From Siderastrea radians (Eukaryota; Cnidaria; Anthozoa; Scleractinia; Rhizangiidae), in NCBI GenBank assembly GCA_964017195.1, contig OZ024897.1, positions 41,288,851 to 41,352,850 of the forward strand: a stretch of 64,000 nt of DNA, in the 5' to 3' direction. The notes beneath the pieces are model-generated. The model did not search any database. It saw only the letters and a list, made by a program, of their open reading frames with translations, and was not told the origin of the DNA. Positions 33,763 to 41,816 of the stretch are shown here, piece by piece (positions within the stretch are counted from its first letter, which is position 1; every line of letters starts with the position of its first letter). The position numbers and the translations under genes are program-made.

Positions 33763-34061
33763 AACACCTCGTGAAGTCCTTGAAACAAGCCGCGTCCTTT
33801 TTGTTGGACTAACCACGCACGCCGTTTTTTGACGGAATGTCGACGACGTCCCAAATCGCGTAGCACCTTTTTATAGGGTTGAAGATTAGCCAGCATGGGC
33901 GGGGTGACGGGAATCTTGTTTTTTAAGAAGTTCAAAACCAATTCACTCACAGCATTGATTTGATCGGCATTGGCATGTTGTAACAACTCTTGACGTTTGG
34001 AACCATTGGCTTCTTGTAACATGGACCGTAAAAACGGTAATTGACGTCGAAGACGTTGCAT
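33735..34061 (-). CDS. Conserved Polinton helical protein, 108 aa
   Basis: ATG at 34061. An all-helical N-terminus (QLPFLRSMLQEANGSKRQELLQHANADQINAVSELVLNFL, shown here in parts: RQELLQHANADQINAVSEL) is followed by a basic RRRHSVKKRRAWLVQQKG tail. This pattern recurs in Polintons of cnidarians as an uncharacterised ORF; from memory it sits with virion genes. The basic C-terminus suggests DNA or capsid contact. Start and stop are well defined, overlapping the downstream gene. Confidence 0.65.
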   Translation of the reverse strand: MQRLRRQLPFLRSMLQEANGSKRQELLQHANADQINAVSELVLNFLKNKIPVTPPMLANLQPYKKVLRDLGRRRHSVKKRRAWLVQQKGRGLFQGLHEVLCQCARPTR

Positions 34062-34064
34062 CGT

Positions 34065-34232
34065 TTACCGATGACGGCGACGATAGCGTTGATTGGCTTT
34101 TTGGATCGTGCGTTTTATACGTTTATCCGTTTCCAAGGCCACGGCTTTCCCCAATCCGACCATGGCAGGGACCAATAGATTTAAAAAACCCCCTCGTTGA
34201 CGACGCCGTCGTCGTCGTCTTCTCCTCACCAT
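34065..34232 (-). CDS. Very small Arg-rich core-like protein (55 aa)
   Basis: A 55-residue frame with ATG at about 34232 and TAA at 34065. It starts MV followed by nine arginines, then QRGG, then a hydrophobic segment (FLNLLVPAMVGLGKAVAL) and a basic tail. The architecture mirrors the X-like protein at 39490-39684 and resembles adenovirus mu/pX core peptides. Its ATG overlaps the stop codon of the upstream gene. QRGG is the likely protease cleavage site, inferred from recurrence. Confidence 0.7.
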   Translation of the reverse strand: MVRRRRRRRRRQRGGFLNLLVPAMVGLGKAVALETDKRIKRTIQKANQRYRRRHR

Positions 34233-34552
34233 GGTCGACCCGTCAATAGACGTTGAAGGGCTTTGTCTTGTTTGATCACGTCTCGCGTCTCTTTATAGCC
34301 TTGACGGGTATTGCGTTTGAAATCGGGCCACCAACCCCCACCTCGTTGTCGTCGGTAATGTTGTACATTATCGGTAATGCCTTTCAAGGCTTGCCCGCCT
34401 AATTTGCCTAAAGCAAGTCCAAACCCAGGCGCAGGGCCTGAGAGAAACATACTCATGCCATGGGCAATTTTATCCACCAAACGGGGTTTGCGGCGCATTA
34501 AAGCTCCTCCTCGTTGTTTCCTTTTTCTGCGTCGTCGTCGTTGGACGGCCAT
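34226..34552 (-). CDS. Small basic QRGG virion protein, 108 aa
   Basis: ATG at 34552, with a TATA-like CATAAAAAG at 34585-34594. The N-terminus is Arg/Lys-rich and ends KQRGG (residues 12-16); a second RRQRGG occurs downstream before GWWPDF. Between them lies a Gly/Ala-rich segment with amphipathic character (MSMFLSGPAPGFGLALGKLG), which resembles membrane-active adenovirus pVI-type peptides only loosely. The C-terminus is charged. Two QRGG sites suggest cleavage into three parts. Confidence 0.65.
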   Translation of the reverse strand: MAVQRRRRRKRKQRGGALMRRKPRLVDKIAHGMSMFLSGPAPGFGLALGKLGGQALKGITDNVQHYRRQRGGGWWPDFKRNTRQGYKETRDVIKQDKALQRLLTGRPW

Positions 34553-35157
34553 GGTTCTAAGAGGGTAGGACTGGGAGGGAGCGGCTTTTTATGGATCCAG
34601 TAGTCTTTGGGTTTCAAGGGACGAGGACATCCATCTACATAGCATAGGGCTTCCAAGGGTTGGTACACAAAATGACGATGGTAATCTTGGAGACATCGTT
34701 TGGGTAACGGAGGGGTGAAATCCACAATGGTATCATCCAAGGTTTGCATCTTGATCAAAAATCGTTCCAGATCCTCCAAGGGAATACCACGCACATGGGT
34801 TTTCAATTCGGTCAAGGCTTTGGCATAGGTGGTAAACGCAAATCGACTCATGGTCACTTTAAATTGGTATTGTTTAAAATCATTCCATCCTTTGACCACG
34901 GTGCCCACCGCTGCCAAACAGGCTACCAACGTACTGTTGTCCAAAAGCGGACCCGCAATCATACCTGCGGCCATCAGGAGTAATGCCATCCCATTGAACA
35001 AGGCATTGATACACTTGTAATGATTCAACATTTTGCGATAACACCACCATTGTTGATGGTAAAAGGCATACAAGGAATCCATGCGTTGTAATAATTCCGG
35101 AGGGAAGGGAAGTCCATGCTGTTTCGATCCATTCAATAACGACACGACGGTTTTCAT
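34498..35157 (-). CDS. Two-TM membrane protein, SLATT-like
   Basis: 219 aa from the ATG at 35157; a GTG lies two codons upstream. A polar N-terminal helix with WWCYRKMLNHYK is followed by two membrane segments (around INALFNGMALLLMAAGMIAG and LVACLAAVGTVVKGW) and then a long charged helical tail, where KVTMSRFAFTTYAKALTEL leads on to FLIKMQTLD. This layout (helix, paired TM, cytoplasmic helical region with aromatic and His residues) matches SLATT domains, the pore-forming effectors that partner SLOG sensors in bacterial conflict systems. The same element encodes a SLOG-like protein at 44407. The family match is by eye; a generic viral membrane protein is the alternative. Confidence 0.6.
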   Translation of the reverse strand: MKTVVSLLNGSKQHGLPFPPELLQRMDSLYAFYHQQWWCYRKMLNHYKCINALFNGMALLLMAAGMIAGPLLDNSTLVACLAAVGTVVKGWNDFKQYQFKVTMSRFAFTTYAKALTELKTHVRGIPLEDLERFLIKMQTLDDTIVDFTPPLPKRCLQDYHRHFVYQPLEALCYVDGCPRPLKPKDYWIHKKPLPPSPTLLEPWPSNDDDAEKGNNEEEL

Positions 35158-35159
35158 TC

Positions 35160-36071
35160 TCACGGCGAAACCCGGGACGACGAGGTTTGTACGCTCGGGG
35201 CTCCTCCCTGTTTATAACTGGTCACAATGCTATTGGTCATGGTGACATTAGCAATTTCCCGTCCTTGGGCCAATTGTTCTTGATCTTGTAACAGCATGCG
35301 TAAACGTCGTTGTAAATCCGCTTGACGCAAGGTACGAGGGGGTGGAGTCTGAGATCCTCGTGGAGTGGATGGACTGGAGGAAGGTGTCCTAGGTGAACCG
35401 GGGAAAAGTCGTCGTCGTCGTCGTCCGCGTCGGCCCCCACGACGGCCACCGCCACCGCCACCACCACCACCACCACCACCACCACCTCCTCCACCACCAG
35501 CACCACCAGCACCTCCACCTGCTCCACCACCACCACCACCAGCACCACCGGCACCAGCACCTCCTCTTCCACCACCACCAGCACCACCAGCACCACCACG
35601 TCCACCACCTCTAGTCCTAGGACCACGACGTCCCCCACGTCCATCACCCCCTGCACCCGCTGCTGTTCGAGCACCCGCCACTGTTCTTCTTCTTCGTGGA
35701 TCGGGTGACACGCGTGCGCTTCCCCAAGTACGTGGACTGTCCACGGAAGACGGTGGGGTGGTCTGGGGGCTACGGAAGGATTGACTTCCTGGGCTTCCTA
35801 CCCCGGCTGGGGAAGAGGCCTGGGCAGGGGCTGCCCCATCTACATCGGGCCAACTCGCGATGACGTCCGCAGAGGGGAGGGATTGCATAAACTCATAGAG
35901 GGGATCAGGGGGCATTTCCTCCATGGCCACGTCGAGAAGGCCTTCGTCTCCCGTGAAAAACAAATCTTGGAAGGCCCCTGGGGACATGACATTGCTGCTG
36001 GACGCCCCGACCCCGGCCGGGGCCACGGTATCGTACGATTGCGGAGGTTGACGGTCGTCATCATCGGCCAT
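35160..36071 (-). CDS. Acidic / Gly-Arg-rich protein, 303 aa
   Basis: ATG at 36071, TATA motif at 36103-36110. It has an acidic N-terminus (MADDDDRQPPQ), a Ser/Pro-rich linker, and then about 80 residues of almost pure Gly with Ala and Arg (RGG-type, ending GRRGGRRGRRRRRLFPG). A conserved C-terminal module follows, with LRMLLQDQEQLAQGREIANV and TMTNSIVTSYK. The Gly tract is encoded by a CCA/CAC-rich microsatellite at about 35440-35610, so its length probably varies between copies. The tail resembles an uncharacterised conserved Polinton protein. It could bind nucleic acid in the virion; the function is unproven. Confidence 0.65.
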   Translation of the reverse strand: MADDDDRQPPQSYDTVAPAGVGASSSNVMSPGAFQDLFFTGDEGLLDVAMEEMPPDPLYEFMQSLPSADVIASWPDVDGAAPAQASSPAGVGSPGSQSFRSPQTTPPSSVDSPRTWGSARVSPDPRRRRTVAGARTAAGAGGDGRGGRRGPRTRGGGRGGAGGAGGGGRGGAGAGGAGGGGGGAGGGAGGAGGGGGGGGGGGGGGGGGGRRGGRRGRRRRRLFPGSPRTPSSSPSTPRGSQTPPPRTLRQADLQRRLRMLLQDQEQLAQGREIANVTMTNSIVTSYKQGGAPSVQTSSSRVSP

Positions 36072-36105
36072 GATTACTCTCTTTTTTCCTGTTCAAAGGG
36101 TCCCT

Positions 36106-36759
36106 TTATAGTCGCTTTTGATAGGTGCGCGTCCATCCTTCGTCTTTTAACAGGTGACTCAACAACCGTTGTTGATCGGAGGAGGCGGGGTGTAAATCCA
36201 ACACCAAATACCCATACGGGCGGGTGGTGGCTTGATGAAACGTCTCCAACGTGTCTTTCCAAGTCGTCGGAAACGATTGCAGCATGACATTGCGTACCCC
36301 TAATTGATCCCGGGGATTCTTGAACGCCACAATGTAATGGGCATTGCGGGATATACTTTTGGCATAGCGACCCACGGGAAACATGTCTTGGCACAAGTAG
36401 AGCACCGTCACCCCTTGATGATGCGAATGTTTGGTGAATAAATCCAACACGCGTTTATCGTGACTCCCTTCATCCATTAAATCATCCAAGACCAGGACCC
36501 CCTGTCCTTGAGGAAACCATTGGACCAACGCCTCATGATCGGGAATCCCTTCGTGAAACACCACCCCATGATCTTGCATGCTTCGAAATCGATCTTGCCA
36601 CGCCCCATAACAATAATGCATTTGGGTCGGTGGGGTGTCAAACAACTCGGGGTTGTCTACCAAGAGTTTTTCCGTAAAGACGGTTTTGCCACATCCCGAC
36701 GGTCCCACCACCAAGATAGAGGAGGGGGTATGAAAACGAAACGGTTTCCCCGTTTGCAT
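36106..36759 (-). CDS. DNA-packaging ATPase (FtsK/HerA, A32-like)
   Basis: 217 aa, ATG at 36759. It drives genome packaging into the capsid. Walker A GPSGCGKT (residues 19-26), Walker B VLVLDDL (about 88-94) and a downstream sensor region with VLYLCQDMF are all present. The length suits Polinton ATPases. The frame is open throughout. A TATA-like AATAAAAAGG at 36792-36801 lies upstream. It sits between the Gly/Arg-rich gene and the tRNA-like gene within the morphogenesis block. Confidence 0.93.
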   Translation of the reverse strand: MQTGKPFRFHTPSSILVVGPSGCGKTVFTEKLLVDNPELFDTPPTQMHYCYGAWQDRFRSMQDHGVVFHEGIPDHEALVQWFPQGQGVLVLDDLMDEGSHDKRVLDLFTKHSHHQGVTVLYLCQDMFPVGRYAKSISRNAHYIVAFKNPRDQLGVRNVMLQSFPTTWKDTLETFHQATTRPYGYLVLDLHPASSDQQRLLSHLLKDEGWTRTYQKRL

Positions 36760-36778
36760 GATGACGAACTACCCTTAG

Positions 36779-36787
36779 AAAAAAAAA
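36779..36787 (-). terminator. Pol III-type terminator (nine T on the minus strand)
   Basis: A run of nine A on the plus strand, which is T9 downstream of the tRNA-like gene on the minus strand. Runs of four or more T terminate RNA polymerase III. Confidence 0.65.
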
Positions 36788-36801
36788 GGCACCTTTTTAT
36801 T

Positions 36802-36889
36802 GGAATCGGTGGGACTCGAACCCACGCACGACCCCCCAACACCTGTTTTTCGGGGGATCCAAAGGCTCTACCGACTGAGCTACGACTCC
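36802..36889 (-). tRNA. tRNA-like Pol III RNA gene within the virion block
   Basis: On the minus strand the 7-bp acceptor stem GGAGTCG/CGATTCC (one G-U) closes an 88-nt unit. An A-box (TAGCTCAGTCGG) with D-stem GCTC/GAGC and a B-box (GGTTCGAGTCC) with T-stem GTGGG/CCCAC are perfect. The anticodon region is abnormal: 39 nt replace the usual 23 and fold best as an 8-bp hairpin, GATCCCCC/GGGGGGTC, with a 14-nt loop. I cannot assign an anticodon; it may have a small intron, or be a tRNA mimic comparable in principle to adenovirus VA RNA. T9 follows at 36787-36779. Confidence 0.8.
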
Positions 36890-36917
36890 GACACACTTTT
36901 TTTCCAACGAATTTTAT

Positions 36918-37457
36918 TTAACCATTCCGTTGATGATACGGATGACAACAAAGTTGATACCATCGGGCTTCTTGGCCTACAATCAATTGTTGAAGGCGTT
37001 GACCGGCTTGATGGTCATTGCTTACATAATCATGATCCGAAAACTCATTTAAAAATGCTTGCAAGGTCCGTCCACGGGCTTTGGCTTTCAAGTACAACAA
37101 GGCGTAATCCCCACAACTCTTGCTTGAAATGGCTTGGAGGGACTTGCCATTGGTCACCACATACTTCCAATGGTTGACAATCCAATCTCGTAACGGGGTA
37201 GCTTGCACGTACGTGTCCATGGGTAAAGCATAACTGTCCAGGACTTCACACACCTTTCCATCCGTCCACACCGCTAACCAATGTTGTCCCGGTTGATCGT
37301 GCGGGTCGGTATTCACAATGTACCCTTGGGGTTGGGTCTTGACAGGACTCTGGGGTAGTCGATCACAGGCCACCGTCCCGTAAAACATCGGTTTCAATTG
37401 CGGGTCGTCTCGGGCTAAATAATCCAATTGCACATTGTTCAAGGCCACGTGTTCCAT
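36918..37457 (-). CDS. Adenain/Ulp1-type cysteine protease
   Basis: 179 aa, ATG at 37457, two bases after the capsid gene stop. It is the maturation protease of the virion. The catalytic set is visible: His59 in GQHWLAVW, Asp74 in EVLDSYALP, Gln108, and Cys115 in SSKSCGDYALLYL, in the order and spacing of adenovirus protease. Its substrates are probably the small proteins carrying QRGG or MRGG. A minus-strand poly(A) signal (about 36910-36915) immediately follows the stop. Intact. Confidence 0.92.
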   Translation of the reverse strand: MEHVALNNVQLDYLARDDPQLKPMFYGTVACDRLPQSPVKTQPQGYIVNTDPHDQPGQHWLAVWTDGKVCEVLDSYALPMDTYVQATPLRDWIVNHWKYVVTNGKSLQAISSKSCGDYALLYLKAKARGRTLQAFLNEFSDHDYVSNDHQAGQRLQQLIVGQEARWYQLCCHPYHQRNG

Positions 37458-37459
37458 CT

Positions 37460-38860
37460 TCAGTGCTGGTAAATGTTATACAACACGGCTCCGTTCCTGT
37501 CAATCTCCAGCAAGTTCTCAAATTCTCCATACACGAGCACGGTTATATTGACACCGGGTGCGGCTCCAAATTCCAAGACCAGCTGTAAATCGCCCGTTTG
37601 CTTGGGGTTGAGGTTTTGACTGTCAGCACATCCATTGGCCACATTGTCAAACATGTACAAGGTACAATTTTTAGCTTGGCCCCAATCCAGTAGTTCTACC
37701 ATATTGCCTTTCTTTTTACACCAAGCACCACTGGCTTGCAGAAAACGGAAGTAGCCTAGATTATCTCGGGTGCCATTGTTGTGCACTAACTGCAGGGTTT
37801 CATAAGGGTATTCTTCGCCTTTGACAATCTGTTTAATGGAGCTCAGTCCAAATTTCTGGAAACAGAAAGGATCTCGGGTCACATCTCCGTTGAAGGCTCG
37901 GCTGTCCAACAACCCCACAATCAATCGGTCAGGTATTCTGTTTTGAAACAGGTTGGGGATATCAAAGCGGACCAGGTTGTCTTGCATGGTGAAGGTCCGG
38001 ATTTCACTGCGGACGGTCGGGTAAGCAGCCACTTGGCCTTCATTGTGTCTTTTGCTAGATATACTCTGGTAGATGGCGTCATTCAAACGCAGTTGGCAGA
38101 GATGAAACCGTAGTTTCACATCCCCTTCCATCAATCGGCCGGCGAGACCCACTCCATTCAAAAACAGGCTGGGGCCATTGAAATGAAATTTCATCTTGAT
38201 TTCGATGCCAGGCACTAACAGTTTGCCAGTGTGAAACACTTCCAGGTGGGGGGTAAACACCAGACTGTGGGTAAGACCTCCTGCATACTTCTCCACTTCA
38301 GCGACCATGGCGGCCAAGGCCCCTTTGTGATTGGCACTGAGATCACGCCAATTTTGATGTGGTGTAGTACTGTTGGTGTTGTTGGCAGTCCATGCGGGTG
38401 GGAAATCCACTTGATTGTACCATCCTTGGGGTCCTAACACGGTCTTGCCATCTTCTCGGTCATAATTCAGCAAGGTTTCCAGGTAAGCTTTGTAATGATA
38501 AGTGTCGGATTGTGGACTGATCAACGTGCCATTCAATTGCAAGTCAATTTGTTTGATGATGGAATGGGCCAAATTGTTGACGGGCCACAATTTCTGATTG
38601 GCCACCAAGTCATCGTTCGTACTCTTTTGCAATCTCAATTCCATGGTAAAGTAACTGCGTCCCAAATCCACAAAATCGTCTAATCCCGAAATGATGAATT
38701 CCATGGGATTGATACCCGTGGTGGTGGGTTGAATGGTAACCATGCGATAGGCATTGATGCTAATGTCGGTCGGTGGCACCTTGAAAATCCGTAACGCCGA
38801 GTTGACGGTCCCTTCGGAACGCTCGTGAGCCGGGGCGGTTTGTGTACTCACGTCAGGCAT
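37460..38860 (-). CDS. Major capsid protein, double jelly-roll (hexon-like)
   Basis: 466 aa, ATG at 38860. It forms the capsid shell in Polintons. Sequence landmarks of the Polinton capsid family: LRIFKVPPTDISINAYR near the N-terminus, INPMEFIISGLDDFVDL, then long beta-rich segments with QIDLQLNGTLI and IKMKFHFNGPSLFLNG, and LVLEFG near the end. The length is on the short side of the usual range. A TATA motif at 38912-38919 lies 52 bp upstream, inside the preceding gene. Uninterrupted. It is followed at once by the protease gene. Confidence 0.93.
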   Translation of the reverse strand: MPDVSTQTAPAHERSEGTVNSALRIFKVPPTDISINAYRMVTIQPTTTGINPMEFIISGLDDFVDLGRSYFTMELRLQKSTNDDLVANQKLWPVNNLAHSIIKQIDLQLNGTLISPQSDTYHYKAYLETLLNYDREDGKTVLGPQGWYNQVDFPPAWTANNTNSTTPHQNWRDLSANHKGALAAMVAEVEKYAGGLTHSLVFTPHLEVFHTGKLLVPGIEIKMKFHFNGPSLFLNGVGLAGRLMEGDVKLRFHLCQLRLNDAIYQSISSKRHNEGQVAAYPTVRSEIRTFTMQDNLVRFDIPNLFQNRIPDRLIVGLLDSRAFNGDVTRDPFCFQKFGLSSIKQIVKGEEYPYETLQLVHNNGTRDNLGYFRFLQASGAWCKKKGNMVELLDWGQAKNCTLYMFDNVANGCADSQNLNPKQTGDLQLVLEFGAAPGVNITVLVYGEFENLLEIDRNGAVLYNIYQH

Positions 38861-38862
38861 GT

Positions 38863-39093
38863 TTAACGTCGTCGTCGTCGAGTACTGGTACCCCGTCGTC
38901 GTCGTGAGGGGTTTTTATACCGTCGTCGTGCTAAACGTTGTCTCAAATCAAACCCGGGCAGTCTCATCACCTCGGGACTCAACCAACCGCCACGTTGTCC
39001 TCTCCTGAGTTTCCAAAACGGATACAGTCCCCCCCATTGAGACAACCCTCGATTACTGCGAATCCGTCGAGGTCGTGAATGCACGGGATCCAT
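38863..39093 (-). CDS. Small basic QRGG protein, 76 aa
   Basis: ATG at 39093, a few bases after the preceding stop. A basic N-terminus leads to a Trp/Gly-rich segment and RRGQRGG|WLSPEVM, then a strongly Arg-rich tail (RRRRGTSTRRRRR). It shares the QRGG signal with four other small proteins of the block and resembles a DNA-condensing core or precursor protein. The capsid promoter is embedded in its 3' end. Confidence 0.65.
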   Translation of the reverse strand: MDPVHSRPRRIRSNRGLSQWGGLYPFWKLRRGQRGGWLSPEVMRLPGFDLRQRLARRRYKNPSRRRRGTSTRRRRR

Positions 39094-39095
39094 GT

Positions 39096-39422
39096 TCACA
39101 TGCCCAAAATATCACGCGCCCGTTTGGTTTGTTTGGGAAATAAGGCCGTGGCTACCCGCACGGCGTCTTTCACGCTCTTATTACTCAACGCTTTCTTGGC
39201 TTGTTTGGTGATTTCCTTTTTAAGGACGTCTTCGGCTTTGCGTTTGATACCTCGTGTCAAACCCGTTTCCAATCCTCTCTTGATATTACTAGGCAGTTTT
39301 AAAGGATTTCGCGTCCTTATAAGACCTTGCAACCCCCCGCGCATCAGATCCGTCATCAATCCTTTGCCTTGTTGATCATACCACTCGTCGGTTCGAAATC
39401 GTGTCAAACTTCCCCCACGCAT
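39096..39422 (-). CDS. Pre-cement / pVI-like protein with MRGG signals, 108 aa
   Basis: The true start is the ATG at 39422 (MRGGSLTRF), supported by the TATA motif at 39474-39483; open sequence further upstream is a shadow. MRGG occurs at residues 1-4 and again in TDLMRGGLQGL, exactly fitting the adenovirus protease consensus (M/I/L)-X-G-G-X. A basic, amphipathic helical tail rich in KR and AKKAL follows. It is likely a capsid-interior or cement protein processed by the element's protease. Confidence 0.65.
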   Translation of the reverse strand: MRGGSLTRFRTDEWYDQQGKGLMTDLMRGGLQGLIRTRNPLKLPSNIKRGLETGLTRGIKRKAEDVLKKEITKQAKKALSNKSVKDAVRVATALFPKQTKRARDILGM

Positions 39423-39489
39423 GGTACCTTCTTCACCAGGGATAAACGTTTTTGTCTGTGCTTCACGTGACCCCCTTTTTATACCGTCC

Positions 39490-39684
39490 TCATCGTCTTC
39501 TTTTCCGAAACGCGGCTTCCAACCCTTTTTTAGCCCCGTAACTCGCGGCACCACCCGCGGCACCCAACGCCACGGCTTTGCCTCCCGCAATCAAGGCTGG
39601 AATGAGGGCCGCCAGGGGGAATAAACCCCCTCGTTGCCTTCTTCTTCTTCTTCGTCTCATTCGACGCACTCTTGTCTTGGGCAT
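39490..39684 (-). CDS. Adenovirus X/mu-like core protein, 64 aa
   Basis: ATG at 39684 with CATAAAAAGG at 39713-39723. The N-terminus has seven arginines in a row followed by QRGG, then a hydrophobic Ala/Gly-rich segment (LFPLAALIPALIAGGKAVAL) and a basic end (AAFRKRRR). It is closely related in design to the 55-aa protein at 34065-34232, sharing GKAVAL. It probably condenses DNA and/or perturbs membranes after cleavage at QRGG. Confidence 0.7.
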   Translation of the reverse strand: MPKTRVRRMRRRRRRRQRGGLFPLAALIPALIAGGKAVALGAAGGAASYGAKKGLEAAFRKRRR

Positions 39685-39719
39685 CTTGTGATTGGGACAC
39701 TCCCTTGGCCGCCCCCTTT

Positions 39720-40772
39720 TTATGTCTTTTTGAAGTGTAACGTGACAATGGTATGACCTTCACCAAACTTGACCAAGTCTCCTCCTCTACCAATCGTTTC
39801 GGCCACTTGAACGTGAATCATTTCCACCACCTCGTTACGAAGAGCCATGTATTGAATGTGCAACGGTTCAAAGTAGATGGTGCCACGTGCTTGTCGCTTG
39901 TACTGGATTTCACGCAACAAATCGGTCACGCGATTGCCCACCACAGTGCTGCCTGCCACGTCGGAGTACACGTGCAATGATCGTGTGGGTTCCCCCACCA
40001 CCGTTCGAAACGCTACATTCAAGTTCGTGAAACGCCAATTACAACTCATACTCAATTGTAAATAATCCGGTAAAAACGAACGCACCGTCCAAAAGACCGC
40101 CTTGCTCTGATCGTTGTTTACATCGTTCCAATCGTTGTCAACGGCCGGTTTTGTCATGTTGGGGATTTGATCCCCCATGAATTCTTGTTGTAAGTTTGGC
40201 CCCAAAATCAATACAGTGTCAATTTGACGTAACCACCCCATCTTGAGTGCTAACTTGGTGTAGATAGTCAGGGCTGGTGTTTTGTTGCCGCAATGACAGA
40301 CATTCGTGTTGTCGATGAGCAGATCCTCGCCTTCCCAACGAAACTTGACGTAAGTGTGTTTGCCTTGATCATTGGTAAACCGACCACCTTGAACGGCCAA
40401 TTCCATACGTTGTTGTTCCAAGTGACCAATGATGGCTTTCATGAAACTCACACCATCCACCACCCAATCCAAATCTTTCACGTCATTGATGATGGTTCGC
40501 GCGGTGTCTACTCGCGAGATCATTTCCCCGTCTTTTCCATCCGGTTTGGGATAGGTTTGGTCCCAGGACGTCCCCATGACGTACCCATTTTTCTTCACCA
40601 ACTCATACAAATTGACGCGCGCATCTGGTAAGGAAATGGCACTCAACCCCACTTGCAATCCACCCCCTGTGAGTTGTAACGGTTGAGGTAGACGAATCTT
40701 GAAGGAATTGGCTTGGTTGTTGGGAAATTCACGTCGGTTGGAATGACTGGGTAACGTCACGTAGAACGACAT
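39720..40772 (-). CDS. Minor-capsid (penton-like) protein, paralogue 1, 350 aa
   Basis: The ATG at 40772 gives MSFYVTLPSHSN; a GTG upstream is not needed. The N-terminus is the conserved Polinton form (FYVTLPS...F..RLPQPL...VGLSAISLP). The C-terminus has LHVYSDVAGSTVVGN, YFEPLHIQYMALRN and GEGHTIVTLHF. This protein family accompanies the capsid gene in cnidarian Polintons and probably supplies the single-jelly-roll vertex or spike protein; that structural role is an inference. Two paralogues lie at 40784-41816 and 46949-48001. Intact, TATA-like TTTAAAAGGG at about 40796-40807. Confidence 0.75.
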   Translation of the reverse strand: MSFYVTLPSHSNRREFPNNQANSFKIRLPQPLQLTGGGLQVGLSAISLPDARVNLYELVKKNGYVMGTSWDQTYPKPDGKDGEMISRVDTARTIINDVKDLDWVVDGVSFMKAIIGHLEQQRMELAVQGGRFTNDQGKHTYVKFRWEGEDLLIDNTNVCHCGNKTPALTIYTKLALKMGWLRQIDTVLILGPNLQQEFMGDQIPNMTKPAVDNDWNDVNNDQSKAVFWTVRSFLPDYLQLSMSCNWRFTNLNVAFRTVVGEPTRSLHVYSDVAGSTVVGNRVTDLLREIQYKRQARGTIYFEPLHIQYMALRNEVVEMIHVQVAETIGRGGDLVKFGEGHTIVTLHFKKT

Positions 40773-40783
40773 TTTTGTCTGCT

Positions 40784-41816
40784 TCACACCACCACCTCCC
40801 TTTTAAAGTGGAGGGTTAGGAGGGTATGCCCTTCGCCAAATGTCACGAGATCCCCATTGATTTCGGACATCTGCGTTTCCACGATCTCCACCACTTCATT
40901 GCGTACGGGGACATATTGAATATGTCGAGGTTCAAAGTGGGTGGTGTTTTTTTACTTCTCGTAACAGATCCGTGATACGTCCCCCTACCATACTGCTGGT
41001 GCCTACATCACAATACACGTGCAAAGGACGCACGGCGGGAAATTCCGACGGGACACGAAAGGTCCCGTTCAAATTCACAAACCGCCAAGGACACGATAGA
41101 CTCAATTTCAGATAATCCCCGTCCACTTTCCAAAAGAGGGGTTTGTTGCTGGTATCGCGGACATCCGTCGGGGTGGGAATGGTAGACATGCCTTGAAATT
41201 CTGGCAAGAGATTCGGACCCAATCGATACTGGCCGGGGGACGGTTGTTCAATCCATCCCATTCTCAGGGCCAAGGTTCTGCCCCATGACACGTGCGCCAC
41301 TTGTCGTTTGTAATCCACGGGCTTGCTATTCAATAACAAATCCCCTTCGGAGGTCCATTCAAAGGTCGGGGCCAATTTGAGGCCATTGTCCTCGGCCCAT
41401 TTGTTTTTGGGGACGGTTTGTTTCGCCCGTTCTTGCTGGTAACGATAGACCAGTTGATGAAAAAATTGAACTCCCGTCAACGAGGTCATCTCCTTTCTCA
41501 TATCTCGCCCGTAGACAGTGAGTTCGCGGCGTTCATGGTACCAGCGATCGTTCCCTTGATCGTCTTGGACATACACCCGTTCGTGCCATCGTACGTACAA
41601 CAGAGGATGGGAATCGCCCACGCCTCCTTCTTCCGCTACCACCGGAATGGTGGGTAAGGATAAACTGACCATGCCCACCATCCATCCTCGTCCCACAAAT
41701 CGAATGGGTTTAGGCAATCGGTTTCTGAAATGATGACTCTTGTTGCCAGGAAACTCCTTGGTACTCGCATGACTCATCAACGTCACGTAAAACGAGGAGT
41801 TGGGCACCAACGTCAT
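40784..41816 (-). pseudogene. Minor-capsid-like protein, paralogue 2, C-terminus frameshifted
   Basis: ATG at 41816, overlapping the integrase stop (ATGA). 294 residues are open to 40932 and align with paralogue 1 (SFYVTLMSH, LHVYCDVG..SMVGGRITDLLRE). Directly after LLREV a run of seven A (T at 40947-40953) is followed by a stop. The other frame then carries the matching C-terminal motifs (EPRHIQYVPVRNEVVEI and GEGHT), ending at about 40784. A one-base slip in the homopolymer explains this: a real lesion, a sequencing error, or slippage-based expression. Confidence 0.75.

Noticed and set aside
35237..35784. Val-rich and Pro/His-rich frames across the CCA microsatellite
   Set aside because: Low-complexity products of reading a trinucleotide repeat in other frames.
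36802..36889. Assignment of an amino acid to the tRNA-like gene
   Set aside because: No anticodon arm with a 7-nt loop pairs convincingly, so any identity would be a guess.
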